From: Sphingomonas sp. NFR04
GTDB lineage: Bacteria > Pseudomonadota > Alphaproteobacteria > Sphingomonadales > Sphingomonadaceae
Assembly: GCF_900114095.1 (NCBI RefSeq)
Contig: NZ_FORV01000001.1
Span: forward strand, 1,116,001 to 1,180,000
Reading direction: 5' to 3'
DNA length: 64,000 nucleotides
A program made the position numbers and the translations under genes. Of this stretch, positions 25,524 to 35,820 are shown one piece after another (position 1 is the stretch's first letter; every line of letters starts with the position of its first letter). The notes below the pieces were generated by a model. It did not search any database. It saw nothing but the letters and a program-made list of their open reading frames with translations, and was not told the DNA's origin.

Positions 25524-25652
25524 TTGCGCAGACACGCAACATTGTTTCGTGCCGGTACGCCGTAGGGGATTGCGCACCGCGTGTTTGCGGCTAGGCTCGC
25601 GCCTTTACCAATTTGGGGGCGGCGCAACGGTCGCCGCATAGGGGTCCATGCA

Positions 25653-27206
25653 ATGATATTCGGGCGCGTAAAGCCTCTCGATGCCATTTTGGCGACAGCT
25701 GAAAAGAAATCCCTCCACCGATCGCTGGGCGCCTTCCAGCTGACCATGCTCGGCATCGGCGCCGTCATCGGCACCGGCATCTTCGTGCTGACCGCCGAGG
25801 CCGCGCAGAAGGCCGGGCCGGGCATGATGATCTCGTTCGTCATCGCCGGATTCGTCTGCGCGGTCGCGGCGCTCTGCTATGCCGAGATGGCGGCGATGGT
25901 GCCGGTCTCGGGCTCCGCCTATACCTATAGCTATGCCGTGATGGGCGAGCTGGTCGCCTGGATGGTCGGCTGGGCGCTGATCCTCGAATATGCCATCGCG
26001 GCGGGGGCCGTCTCGGTCGGCTGGTCCGGCTATATGATGGGCTTCATCCAGAATAATTTCGGCATCGTCGTGCCGCTGCAGCTGATCCGCGGGCCGTTCG
26101 ACGGCGGCATGATCAACCTGCCGGCGATGGCGGTCGCCGCGATCGTCACCGCGCTGCTGGTCAAGGGCACCAAGGAAAGCGCCTCGGTCAACGCGGTGCT
26201 GGTCGGCATCAAGATCCTCGCGCTGGCGATGTTCGTGATCGTCACCCTGCCGGTGCTCAAGACCGGCCAGTTCACCCCGTTCGCGCCGCTCGGCTTCGCC
26301 GGCATCTCGGGCGCCGCGGCCTCGATCTTCTTCGCCTATGTCGGCTTCGACGCGGTCTCGACCGCGGCCGAGGAGACCAAGAACCCGCAGCGCAACATGC
26401 CGATCGGCCTGATCGGGAGCCTCGCGATCTGCACCATCTTCTACATGCTGGTCGCCTCAGGCGTGATCGGCACCGTCGGCGCGCAGCCGGTCCACGGCCC
26501 CGCCGGCGAGGTCCTCTCGCCCGGCACGCCGGCGCTTTCGGAAGCCTGCCGCGCGATGGGCGAACAGGCCGTGGTCTGCTCGAAGGAAGCGCTCGCCTGG
26601 ACGCTGCGCTCGATCGGCCATCCGTTCCTCGGCTGGCTGGTGGGTGCTGCGGCGATCATCGCGCTGCCCTCGGTCATCCTGATGATGATGTTCGGCCAGA
26701 CCCGCATCTTCTTCGTGATGAGCCGCGACGGCCTGCTGCCCGAGTTCTTCTCGCGCGTGCACCCGAAGTGGCACACCCCGCACGTCATCACGATCCTGAC
26801 CGGCATCTTCGTGTCGCTGTTCGCGGCGTTCTTCCCGGTGGGCCTGCTGGCCGACGTGTCGAACTCGGGCACGCTGTTCGCCTTCGCCGCCGTCTCGATC
26901 GCGGTGATGGTGCTGCGCAAGACCGATCCGGCCCGTCATCGCCCGTTCCGCACCCCGGCGATCATGGTGACCGCACCGATCGCGATCGCGGGCTGCCTCT
27001 ATCTGTTCGTCAGCCTGTCGGGCCCGACGATCATGCTGTTCTTCGGCTGGGCCGCGGTCGGCCTGGTGGTCTATTACGCCTATAGCTATCGCCGCAGCTA
27101 TGTCGGCCGGGGCATCATCGACGTGCATGAAGCCGACACGGACGCCCCGCCGCAGCCGGTGCCGCCGATCGGCGACGCGCATACACCGGGCTACAAGGAC
27201 GCCTGA
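25653..27206 (+). CDS. APC-family amino acid transporter
   Basis: A 517-residue inner-membrane permease of the amino acid-polyamine-organocation superfamily, closest in pattern to the cationic amino acid (CAT/YfnA) group. It has twelve or more membrane helices. The first broken helix carries GIGAVIGTGIFVLTA, the substrate-backbone binding segment, and helix 6 carries FFAYVGFDAVSTAAEETKN. An extracytoplasmic loop of about 70 residues between helices 7 and 8 contains two cysteines (about Cys301 and Cys310). I chose the ATG at 25653, giving the usual short N-terminus. A strong terminator follows. Confidence 0.9.
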   Translation: MIFGRVKPLDAILATAEKKSLHRSLGAFQLTMLGIGAVIGTGIFVLTAEAAQKAGPGMMISFVIAGFVCAVAALCYAEMAAMVPVSGSAYTYSYAVMGELVAWMVGWALILEYAIAAGAVSVGWSGYMMGFIQNNFGIVVPLQLIRGPFDGGMINLPAMAVAAIVTALLVKGTKESASVNAVLVGIKILALAMFVIVTLPVLKTGQFTPFAPLGFAGISGAAASIFFAYVGFDAVSTAAEETKNPQRNMPIGLIGSLAICTIFYMLVASGVIGTVGAQPVHGPAGEVLSPGTPALSEACRAMGEQAVVCSKEALAWTLRSIGHPFLGWLVGAAAIIALPSVILMMMFGQTRIFFVMSRDGLLPEFFSRVHPKWHTPHVITILTGIFVSLFAAFFPVGLLADVSNSGTLFAFAAVSIAVMVLRKTDPARHRPFRTPAIMVTAPIAIAGCLYLFVSLSGPTIMLFFGWAAVGLVVYYAYSYRRSYVGRGIIDVHEADTDAPPQPVPPIGDAHTPGYKDA

Positions 27207-27223
27207 TCCGAGGATCGGCAGAC

Positions 27224-27267
27224 AAAAAGAAAGGGCCGGAGGAGCGATCCTCCGGCCCTTTCTTTTT
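27224..27267. terminator. Bidirectional terminator between the transporter and adenosine kinase
   Basis: A perfect 20-bp stem (27224-27243 with 27248-27267) closes a GCGA loop. The arms begin with AAAAAGAAAGGGCC and end with GGCCCTTTCTTTTT, so a U-tract follows the GC stem on both strands. It serves the convergent APC transporter and adenosine kinase genes. Confidence 0.93.
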
Positions 27268-27270
27268 CTA

Positions 27271-27331
27271 TCACCCTCACCCTTCCGGCGCTTCGCGCCT
27301 CCACCGCGTCAGCGATGGGAGGGTGAGGGTG
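27271..27331. repeat. Inverted repeat, family D copy 1
   Basis: The outer arms TCACCCTCACCC/GGGTGAGGGT flank the inner pair GGCGCTTCGCGCC. A longer relative is at 36315-36412. It lies directly beside the bidirectional terminator and in front of the adenosine kinase stop. Confidence 0.6.
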
Positions 27332-27343
27332 GCATCATCAGCC

Positions 27344-28342
27344 TCAGCCGATCTTGGCGGCGGCGAGGGCCTTCAGGTCCTTCTCGGCGCGGGCGCCGTA
27401 ATGCTGGATGATCTCCGCCGCGCAGATCGCGCCGAGCTGGAGCGATTCCTTCAGCCCCTTGCCCTGGGCCTGGCCGTGCAGGAAGCCGGCGGCGAACATG
27501 TCGCCCGCGCCGGTGGTGTCGACCAGCGCGCCGATCGGCTCGGCGGGAACTTCGACCCGCTCGTCGCCCTGGAGGGCGAAGGCACCCTTCTCGCTGCGGG
27601 TGACGACGAGTAGCGGCACCTTGCCATGGATGTGCTGCACCGCCGCTTCGAAATCCTCATGCGCGCACAAGGCGAGCAGCTCGGCCTCGTTGGCGAACAG
27701 GATGTCGATCAGGCCGTCCTCGATCAGCTTGCGGAAATCGTCGCCGTGGCGCGAGATGCAGAACACGTCGGACAGGGTGAAGGCGACCTTGCGGCCGGCG
27801 GCGCGAGCGATGTCGATCGCCTTGCGCATCGCGGCGCGCGGCTCTTCCGGATCCCACAGATAGCCTTCGAGATAGAGGATCGCGCCGTTGGCGATCAGTT
27901 GCTCGTCGAGCGCGGCGGCGGGCAGGAACTGCGAGGCGCCGAGGAAGGTGTTCATCGTGCGCTGGCCGTCCGGCGTCACGAAGATCAGGCAGCGCGCGGT
28001 GGTCGGCTGGCCGGGGCGGACCGCGGTGTCGAAATGCACCCCCGCCGCGCGGATGTCATGCGCGAAGACGGTGCCGAGCTGGTCGTCCGCCACCTGGCCG
28101 ATGAACGCCGCCTTGCCGCCGAGCGCGGCGATGCCCGCGACGGTGTTCGCTGCCGAACCGCCGGAAACCTCGCGGCCCGGGCCCATCTTGGCGTAGAGCG
28201 CGTCTGCCTCTTCGGGCGAGAACATCAGCTGCATCGAACCCTTGGGCACGCCGATCGATTCGATGAAGGCGTCGTCGGCCTGGGCGAGGATGTCGACGAT
28301 CGCGTTGCCGATCGCGACCACGTCATAGCTGGGGTTGGTCAA
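27344..28342 (-). CDS. Adenosine kinase (PfkB family)
   Basis: A 332-residue ribokinase/PfkB-family sugar kinase of the adenosine kinase type, which salvages adenosine to AMP. The N-terminal half has GNAIVDILAQ and the sugar-site loop SGGSAANTVAGIAALGG. The C-terminal half has the anion hole and catalytic base in DTTGAGDMFAAG (275-286, base Asp281). Length and motifs match the bacterial adenosine kinases common in alphaproteobacteria. It stands alone, convergent with the amino acid transporter. Confidence 0.92.
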   Translation of the reverse strand: MTNPSYDVVAIGNAIVDILAQADDAFIESIGVPKGSMQLMFSPEEADALYAKMGPGREVSGGSAANTVAGIAALGGKAAFIGQVADDQLGTVFAHDIRAAGVHFDTAVRPGQPTTARCLIFVTPDGQRTMNTFLGASQFLPAAALDEQLIANGAILYLEGYLWDPEEPRAAMRKAIDIARAAGRKVAFTLSDVFCISRHGDDFRKLIEDGLIDILFANEAELLALCAHEDFEAAVQHIHGKVPLLVVTRSEKGAFALQGDERVEVPAEPIGALVDTTGAGDMFAAGFLHGQAQGKGLKESLQLGAICAAEIIQHYGARAEKDLKALAAAKIG

Positions 28343-28415
28343 GGTTCAGGGCTCCAATGATACTGGGCGTCGCCCTAGAGAGAGGCAGATACAAGTGCAA
28401 CCAAGGGAAAACCGT

Positions 28416-28802
28416 TTGAACGCTGTCCGTATCGCCAAGTCGTCCGTGCCTTTTTCGGCGCTGCTGCTCGCCGCCTGTTCGGGCACCGTACCCACCGCGC
28501 GCCCGGCGGCGCCGCTGCCGGTGCCGGGACGCGTGCCCGAACAGCCCGCAAACCTGGCGCCGATCCGCGGGCTGACCGCACCGCAACTGCTCGCCCGGTT
28601 CGGCCAGCCGCGGCTCGACCTGACCGAAGGCAAGGGACGCAAGCTGCAGTTCGTCGGGCCGATCTGCGTGCTCGACGCCTATCTCTATCCGCCCGAGCAT
28701 GGCGGCGGGGCGGCCAGTGTCACCTGGGTGGACGCCCGGCAGCGCAACGGCAGCCCGCTCGACCAGGCGAGCTGCGTCGCGGCGCTGAGCAAGCGGAAGT
28801 AA
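28416..28802 (+). CDS. Putative lipoprotein, family unknown
   Basis: A 128-residue protein with a short signal sequence (SSVPFSALLLAAC) ending in a lipobox LAAC, followed by a Pro/Ala-rich linker and a small domain with GLTAPQLLARFGQPRLDLTEG and FVGPICVLDAYLYPP. The order resembles small BamE/SmpA-like outer-membrane lipoproteins, but I cannot assign a family. Two more cysteines (VC in the ICVLDA strand, SCVAAL near the end) may pair. I chose the TTG at 28416 because AAGGGA lies nine bases upstream and it gives a normal signal length; upstream codons do not. It is divergent from adenosine kinase. Confidence 0.65.
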   Translation: MNAVRIAKSSVPFSALLLAACSGTVPTARPAAPLPVPGRVPEQPANLAPIRGLTAPQLLARFGQPRLDLTEGKGRKLQFVGPICVLDAYLYPPEHGGGAASVTWVDARQRNGSPLDQASCVAALSKRK

Positions 28803-28833
28803 AGGCGCAGTACGCCAGCCCCCACGAAACCGT

Positions 28834-28930
28834 CGTCATTCCCGCGAAGGCGGGAATCCATTCGCCTGTGCCTCCGGGGAAAGAATCGCGGCTTCAGCGC
28901 CAATGGATCCCCGCCTTCGCGGGGATGACG
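28834..28930. repeat. Composite two-hairpin repeat, family A copy 3
   Basis: The left arm is ATTCCC-N8-GGGAAT followed by CCATTCGCCTGTG, and the right arm the inverted ATCCCC-N8-GGGGAT form. The orientation matches copies 1 and 5. It lies between the convergent lipoprotein and quinone oxidoreductase genes. Confidence 0.88.
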
Positions 28931-28966
28931 TGCTGTTGTGTCTGACGCCGCGGCGCCAAAACGATC

Positions 28967-29944
28967 CTACGGCAGCAGGATCGTGGACCCGGTCGTCTGT
29001 CCGCCTTCGATCGCGCGGTGCGCCTCCGCCGCATCCCGGATCGCGAACCGCTGGCCGATCTCGGGCTTCACCGCGCCCTTCTCCAGCATCTCGAACAGCC
29101 GCGCCGCACCCGCTGCGCGCTCCTCGGGCGTGACATAGTAATCGAACAGCTTGGGCCGGGTGACGAACAGCGAGCCATGCTGGTTGAGCGTGGCGAGCTT
29201 CACCCCCTCCACCGATCCGCTGGCATTGCCATAGCTGATAATCAGCCCGCGCCGCGCCGCCGACCCCAGCGAGGCTTCCCAGGTCGCCTTGCCGATACCG
29301 TCGAACACCACCGGCACGCCTTCGCCGCCGGTAATCTCGCGCACGCGCGCGGCGACATCCTCCTGCCCGCGCGAGAGCAGGACATGATCGCAGCCGACCG
29401 CCTTGGCCTTCTCCACCTTGGCCTCATGCCCCACCGTGCCGATCACCGTCGCGCCGATGCCCTTCAGCCAGCCGACCGCGATCTGCCCGACCCCGCCGGC
29501 GGCACTGTGCACCAGCACCGTCATGCCCGCCTGCACCTTGGCGGCGCGTTCGACCATGAACTCCACCGTGCAGCCCTTGAGCAGCACCGCGGCGGCGGTT
29601 TCGCTGCTGATGTCCTCGGGCAACTTGAACAGCGCGTCGGCCTTCAGGTTGCGAGCGGTCGCATAGGAGCCGAGCGCCGGCCCGAAGGTCGCCGCGCGAT
29701 CGCCGACCGCGAAGCCGGTGACGCCCTCGCCCACCGCCTCGATCACGCCGGCGCCTTCCACGCCGATGCCCGAGGGCAGCTGCGCCGGGTAGACGCCGGT
29801 GCGGTGGTACACGTCGATGAAGTTGAGCCCCGCCGCCTCCGTGCGCAGCCGCACTTCGCCGGGACCGGGCTCGGGGAGGTCGACCTCGACCCATTGCAGG
29901 ACCTCGGGGCCGCCGGTCTGCTCGAAGCGAATCATCTGTTCCAT
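28967..29944 (-). CDS. NADPH:quinone oxidoreductase (zinc-independent MDR family)
   Basis: A 325-residue medium-chain dehydrogenase/reductase of the QorA type, which transfers hydride from NADPH to quinones. It has the substrate strand NFIDVYHRTGVYP, the catalytic-domain motif GVEGAGVIEAVGEGV and the Rossmann fold with VLVHSAAGGVGQIAVGWLK. The zinc-binding residues of alcohol dehydrogenases are missing, as expected for quinone reductases. A ribosome site (GGAGTTTCC) precedes the ATG at 29944. It lies downstream of the SLC13-type permease gene by 14 bases and is probably not its partner, since the permease ends at 29959 on the same strand. Confidence 0.9.
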   Translation of the reverse strand: MEQMIRFEQTGGPEVLQWVEVDLPEPGPGEVRLRTEAAGLNFIDVYHRTGVYPAQLPSGIGVEGAGVIEAVGEGVTGFAVGDRAATFGPALGSYATARNLKADALFKLPEDISSETAAAVLLKGCTVEFMVERAAKVQAGMTVLVHSAAGGVGQIAVGWLKGIGATVIGTVGHEAKVEKAKAVGCDHVLLSRGQEDVAARVREITGGEGVPVVFDGIGKATWEASLGSAARRGLIISYGNASGSVEGVKLATLNQHGSLFVTRPKLFDYYVTPEERAAGAARLFEMLEKGAVKPEIGQRFAIRDAAEAHRAIEGGQTTGSTILLP

Positions 29945-29958
29945 GGAAACTCCGTCTC

Positions 29959-31731
29959 TCAATGCACCGGCCATACGGCCATGATCAGCGGCGTGCCTAT
30001 CAGCAGCACCAGCAACGACAAGGGTGCGCCCAGCCGCGCATAATCCCCGAACCTGTAGCCGCCCGGCCCCATCACTAGCGTGTTGCACTGGTGGCCGATC
30101 GGCGTGAGGAAGTCGCAGCCCGCGCCCACCGCCGTCGCCATCAGGAACGCCTCGGGCCGGTAGCCGAGCTCGCCCGCGAAGGTCGCGGCGATCGGCGCCA
30201 TCACCAGCACGGTCGCGGCGTTGTTGAGGAACGGCGTCACCGCCATCGCCGCCGCGAGGATCATCGCGACGGCGCCCCAGGGCGGCAGGGTCGCGGCGAT
30301 ATGGCCGAGCTGGTCGCCGATGATCTTGCTGGCCCCGGTGGTGCGCAGCGAATCGCTGACCGGGATCAGCGCGCCCAGCATCACCAGGATCGGCCATTCG
30401 ATATGCTCATAGGCCTCGCGCACCGGCAGCGCGCCGAGCAGGATGGTTAGCCCCGCCGCCGCGAAGAACGCCACCGCGACGGGGACATAGCCCGTCGCCG
30501 TCGCCGCCATCGCCACGCCGAGGATGGCGAGCGGCAACAGCCCCTTGCGCGCACTGCCCAGCCGCAATTCCCGCTGCGCCAGCGGCAGGCAGCCGAGCTC
30601 GCCCAATCGCTCGAACAGCAGGTCCAGCGGGCCCTGCAGCACGATGACGTCGCCGGCGCGCAGCTCGATGTCGCCGAGCCGGGCGGAGAGCCGCTCGCCC
30701 TGCCGCGACACCGCGATCAGGTTGACCCCGAAACGCTCGTGCAGCCCGAGCCGACCGGCGGTGCGGCCGATCAGCGCGGAGTCGGTGCCGATCACCGCCT
30801 CGATCACGCCGACTTCGCTGGTATTGCCCTCGGGCTGGGCGCGGTCCTGCCCCTCCAGCAGCAGCGCGTCGGTGGCGATCACGCGTTCGAGGTCGTCGGG
30901 CGCGCCGGTGAGGATCAGCACATCGTCGGCGCGCAGCTTGTTGTCGGGAAAGGGCGTGCTGCGGATGCCGCCGCGCAGGATGGTGGTCACCGCCACCGCA
31001 TGGTCGTGGCGCTCGCGGAATTCGGCGACGGTCTCGCCCACCGCTTCCGAGCCTTCGGGCACCGCAGCCTCGGTGACATAATCCTCGATGTCCATCGCCT
31101 CGCCCAGCGTCGGCGCGGCGCGGCGGTCGCGCGGGATCAGCCGATAGGCGAAGCGGAGGAACACCAGCCCGACCAGCGTCAGCCCAAGCCCCACCGGGGC
31201 ATAGTCGAACATGCCGAAAGGCTTGCCGGTCATCTCCTCGCGCACGCGGCTGACGATGATGTTGGGCGATGTGCCGATCAGCGTGATCAGCCCGCCGAGC
31301 AGCGAGGCGAACGACATCGGCATCAGGAAGGTGGCGGGCGAGGCCTTGGAGCGCTTGGCCATCTGGAAGGCGACCGGCATCATCATCGCCAGCGCGCCGA
31401 TGTTCTTCACGAGTGCCGAGGCGAAGCCCACGCTCGCGCTGAGCAGCAGCAATTGCGACCGCACCCGCGTCACCCGCCGCTGGAGCAGCAGCATCGCCCG
31501 CTCGATCACGCCCGATCGCTGAACGGCGGCGGAAAGCACCAGCGCCGAGGCGACGATGATGACGATGTCGTCGGAGAAACCGGTGAAGGCCTCCTTGGGC
31601 TTCACCACCCCCACCGCCAGCGCCGCGAGCAGCGCCAGCACCGCCACCATGTCGTAGCGCAGCTTTCCCCAGACAAAGAGCAGCATCATGCCGGCCAGCA
31701 CGACGAGCGACAGGATCTGGGGTGTGGTCAA
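29959..31731 (-). CDS. SLC13-family permease with two RCK_C domains
   Basis: A 590-residue inner-membrane carrier of the SLC13/divalent anion-sodium symporter group. Each half has the family hairpin with a Ser/Thr-Asn-Pro type motif (LITLIGTSPNIIVS in the first, TPIGHQCNTLVMGPGG in the second). Between the halves, about residues 210-390, are two RCK_C (TrkA C-terminal) domains that usually bind nucleotides or regulate transport. The substrate could be sulfate, a dicarboxylate or another anion. The start at 31731 is a TTG with GCGAGG upstream; earlier codons give no membrane-type N-terminus. The quinone oxidoreductase gene begins 14 bases downstream on the same strand and may be co-transcribed. 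Confidence 0.82.
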   Translation of the reverse strand: MTTPQILSLVVLAGMMLLFVWGKLRYDMVAVLALLAALAVGVVKPKEAFTGFSDDIVIIVASALVLSAAVQRSGVIERAMLLLQRRVTRVRSQLLLLSASVGFASALVKNIGALAMMMPVAFQMAKRSKASPATFLMPMSFASLLGGLITLIGTSPNIIVSRVREEMTGKPFGMFDYAPVGLGLTLVGLVFLRFAYRLIPRDRRAAPTLGEAMDIEDYVTEAAVPEGSEAVGETVAEFRERHDHAVAVTTILRGGIRSTPFPDNKLRADDVLILTGAPDDLERVIATDALLLEGQDRAQPEGNTSEVGVIEAVIGTDSALIGRTAGRLGLHERFGVNLIAVSRQGERLSARLGDIELRAGDVIVLQGPLDLLFERLGELGCLPLAQRELRLGSARKGLLPLAILGVAMAATATGYVPVAVAFFAAAGLTILLGALPVREAYEHIEWPILVMLGALIPVSDSLRTTGASKIIGDQLGHIAATLPPWGAVAMILAAAMAVTPFLNNAATVLVMAPIAATFAGELGYRPEAFLMATAVGAGCDFLTPIGHQCNTLVMGPGGYRFGDYARLGAPLSLLVLLIGTPLIMAVWPVH

Positions 31732-31807
31732 GCGTACCTCGCGACAGGGGTGCGAGGATGGAACGCCGCCCACGGGTCTTGGGTCCGGCCTTAGCGCCGC
31801 GATGTCA

Positions 31808-32275
31808 TTAGCTTCGCTCAATATGCGCGGCGTAGCAGCCGCGCTTGGCATAATGCGCGTGGAGATAGGCGACGTCGGTGCGTGCAAGGAAGCGGAGGAT
31901 CAGCGGCTCCAGCGCAGATCCGTCCGCGAGATCGGCATCGACCATCTCGCCCGCCGCATTGAAGGCGCGCAGCGAGATCGGCCGGATGCGGATCGCCTCG
32001 GGCAACGCGTCGATCAGGTCGAGCCGGGTTCGCGATTGCTCGCCGAGGAAGATCGCGTGGCTGGCGCGGTACGGCGTGTCGGCCGGCTGGTGCTCGTAGT
32101 TGAGCAGCAGTGCCGTCTCGCCGGGTTCGAGATCGCGCACTTCGATGCGGTCGGGAAAGCCGGGCTTTGCATCGACGGTGTAGCGCCGGATGCCCCGCTC
32201 GGCCAAGGCTTCGTCGGAAAGCCCTCTGAGGTGCTCGAACGGTGCGGGATCGATGCCTTGAATGCGAAATGCCAT
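31808..32275 (-). CDS. DUF1203 family protein
   Basis: A 155-residue cytoplasmic protein of the DUF1203 family, whose function is unknown. It has the family pattern AFRIQGIDPAPFEHL at the N-terminus, GETALLLNYEHQPADTPYRASHAIF in the middle and RTDVAYLHAHYAKRGCYAAHIER at the end. The conserved His and Cys near the C-terminus suggest a small enzyme or binding protein. It lies 76 bases upstream of the SLC13-type permease on the same strand. Confidence 0.85.
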   Translation of the reverse strand: MAFRIQGIDPAPFEHLRGLSDEALAERGIRRYTVDAKPGFPDRIEVRDLEPGETALLLNYEHQPADTPYRASHAIFLGEQSRTRLDLIDALPEAIRIRPISLRAFNAAGEMVDADLADGSALEPLILRFLARTDVAYLHAHYAKRGCYAAHIERS

Positions 32276-32431
32276 GTCGGTCTCCTTGGATGCGGAGAGG
32301 CATAGCTGGCGTCGGCGCCTGGAACGTCCCGGCGCCTGCGCTCAAAGTAGCTTCGACGATGTCCGGCTGGTTAGTGTTTCCTCCCCCGCAAGTTATTCTG
32401 CGACGCGAGGTTGGAACCGGGGCGCGAACCA
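32276..32431. other. Non-coding stretch upstream of DUF1203
   Basis: Together with the repeat that follows, this gap of 306 bases holds no supported gene. It contains the DUF1203 promoter region (minus strand) and an isolated half hairpin (TTCCTCCCCCGCAAG) at about 32380 that looks like a remnant of a family B or C repeat. Confidence 0.4.
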
Positions 32432-32571
32432 GATCCTCCCCTGCAAGGGGAGGTGGCAGGCCGAAGGCCTGACGGAGGGGTATCCCCGCTGGCGAGGGTT
32501 CCCGCCATGACCGGCGGGGACACCCCTCCACCGCCCTGCGGGCGGTCCCCCTCCCCCTCCGGGGGAGGATC
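32432..32571. repeat. Composite nested-hairpin repeat, family B copy 3
   Basis: The left half GATCCTCCCC-TGCAA-GGGGAGG carries the inner hairpin GGCAGGCC-GAA-GGCCTG. The right half has a third inner-hairpin version, ACCGCCC-TGC-GGGCGGT, that still pairs. It lies between the DUF1203 gene and the 70-residue gene, both on the minus strand. Confidence 0.8.
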
Positions 32572-32581
32572 GATCACAGCC

Positions 32582-32794
32582 TCAATGCACCGTGCCCAGC
32601 ACCTTGGGTACGGAGAGCAGCACCACCAGCCGTTCGATCTGGCGCCAGCGGCAGAAATGCACGACATTGCCGAGATCCCGGCTCGCCTCGGCGCGCGCCG
32701 CGGCTTCGCCGCAGGCGGCATGGCCGAAGCGCCGAATCAGATCGGCCGCGTCGTGCACTTCGTCCCGATCGCTGAGATAGGGATAGACGTCCAT
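32582..32794 (-). CDS. Uncharacterised 70-residue protein
   Basis: A 70-residue soluble protein, mainly helical, with YLSDRDEVHDAADLIRRFGH, an Ala/Glu-rich helix and FCRWRQIERLVVLLS near the end. I do not recognise the family, although similar short proteins with a W-x-x-I motif are frequent in sphingomonads. The ATG at 32794 is preceded by TTGGAGTAGCA, a plausible ribosome site. It is divergent from the small membrane protein gene. Confidence 0.55.
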   Translation of the reverse strand: MDVYPYLSDRDEVHDAADLIRRFGHAACGEAAARAEASRDLGNVVHFCRWRQIERLVVLLSVPKVLGTVH

Positions 32795-32940
32795 TGCTAC
32801 TCCAACACATGGGCGAGCCCCCGTGCCCGTGCCGGCCTGATACACCGGTTTCCCTTCCGCTCCGGTGGACGATGCTGGTGAACGATCGGGAAACCATGGC
32901 AAAGGCTGGCGCTTCGCGCAGATTCGTGGCAAGGGGCATC

Positions 32941-33120
32941 ATGCAGTCCACCCCTTCGCGCACGCCGATGGCCGGCGGCTTCCTGTTGACGGCGAGCATT
33001 CTCGTCGGCGCAGTGGCCGGGGCCCTACGCGGAGAAGCGACGGTGGGGCTGCTGGCCGGGCTGGCAGTGGGGTTCGCCCTCACGCTCGCCGTCTGGCTGA
33101 TCGATCGCGCGCGAGGTTAG
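32941..33120 (+). CDS. Small two-helix membrane protein
   Basis: A 59-residue protein with two membrane helices (GGFLLTASILVGAVAGALRG and VGLLAGLAVGFALTLAVWLI) and a basic C-terminus (DRARG). It is too short for a family call. I chose the ATG at 32941 because AAGGGG lies seven bases upstream; ATGs at 32896 and 32872 are in frame and would add 15 or 23 residues. It precedes the RNA helicase gene by 68 bases. Confidence 0.6.
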   Translation: MQSTPSRTPMAGGFLLTASILVGAVAGALRGEATVGLLAGLAVGFALTLAVWLIDRARG

Positions 33121-33188
33121 AGGGGCGCGCCTGCAACACTGTATCGGGCTTGCGGTGCGCCGCGCGTAGCCCCAATTTTAGGGTCTCA

Positions 33189-34913
<1,725 letters not shown>

Positions 34914-34966
34914 AGATGTGACGCGCCCCCTTCCGATGGGGGGCGCTCATCCTCATAAAATGCCGT

Positions 34967-35064
34967 CGTCATCCCCGCGAAGGTGGGGATCCATTGGCGC
35001 TGAGGCCGAGGTTCTTTCCTCGAACGCACAGGCGAATGGATTCCCGCCTTCGCGGGAATGACGG
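34967..35064. repeat. Composite two-hairpin repeat, family A copy 4
   Basis: The left arm is the ATCCCC-type form (the spacer contains the variant GCGAAGGT) and the right arm the ATTCCC-N8-GGGAAT form. The orientation matches copies 2 and 6. It lies between the convergent helicase and trmJ genes. Confidence 0.88.
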
Positions 35065-35097
35065 CTATGGGTTAAACGCGCGCCGCAATCGGCCCGC

Positions 35098-35820
35098 CTA
35101 CTCCGCCCGGTGGCGCTTCCGGCCATCCAGCGCGGACAGCACCCCGCGCAGCGTGCGCAGTTCCTGGCTCGACCAGCGCGGCTTGGTCAGCAGCGTGCGC
35201 AGCGTGCGCTTGGTCGAGGGCACCCGGGCCGGGGGGAAGAAATAGCCCGAGTCTTCGAGCATCGCGTCGAGCTGGCCGATCATCCCGTCCAGCTCCTCCT
35301 GCGACGCCGGCGGGTCGAGATCGACCGCGGGCGGGCTCTCCAGCCCGACATGCTTCGACCATTCATACGCCACCAGGATCACCGCCTGGGCCAGGTTCAG
35401 CGAGCCGAACTCGGGATTGATCGGCACGGTGATGATCGTGCGGGCCAGCGCCACATCATCGGTCTCCAGCCCGGAGCGTTCGGGCCCGAACAGGATCGCG
35501 CTGCGGGTGGGCGCACCGTGGATCTCGCGCGCGGCGACTTCGGGCGTCACCACCGGCTTGGTCACGCCGCGCTTGCGCACCGTGGTGGCATAGACATGCG
35601 TGCAATCCGCGACCGCATCGGCGACGCTCTCGAACACCTGTGCCTTTTCGAGCACGATGTCGGCGCCGCTCGCCGCAGGCCCCGCCGAGGGGTTCGGCCA
35701 GCCGTCCCGGGGGCTCACCAGCCGCATCTCGGTCAGCCCGAAGTTGAGCATGGCGCGCGCGGCCTTGCCGATATTCTCGCCCAGCTGCGGGCGGACGAGC
35801 ACGATCACGGGGGAATTCAA
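35098..35820 (-). CDS. trmJ: tRNA (cytidine/uridine-2'-O-)-methyltransferase TrmJ
   Basis: SPOUT-fold enzyme that methylates the 2'-O of residue 32 in the tRNA anticodon loop using SAM. The knotted fold shows [13 protein letters not shown] near the N-terminus, [14 protein letters not shown] in the middle and [22 protein letters not shown] near the knot. The 240-residue length includes the C-terminal extension typical of TrmJ. It starts with TTG at 35820, overlapping the TGA of nrdR by three bases. A GTG four codons downstream is an alternative. Translational coupling to nrdR is likely. Confidence 0.92.
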   Translation of the reverse strand: MNSPVIVLVRPQLGENIGKAARAMLNFGLTEMRLVSPRDGWPNPSAGPAASGADIVLEKAQVFESVADAVADCTHVYATTVRKRGVTKPVVTPEVAAREIHGAPTRSAILFGPERSGLETDDVALARTIITVPINPEFGSLNLAQAVILVAYEWSKHVGLESPPAVDLDPPASQEELDGMIGQLDAMLEDSGYFFPPARVPSTKRTLRTLLTKPRWSSQELRTLRGVLSALDGRKRHRAE

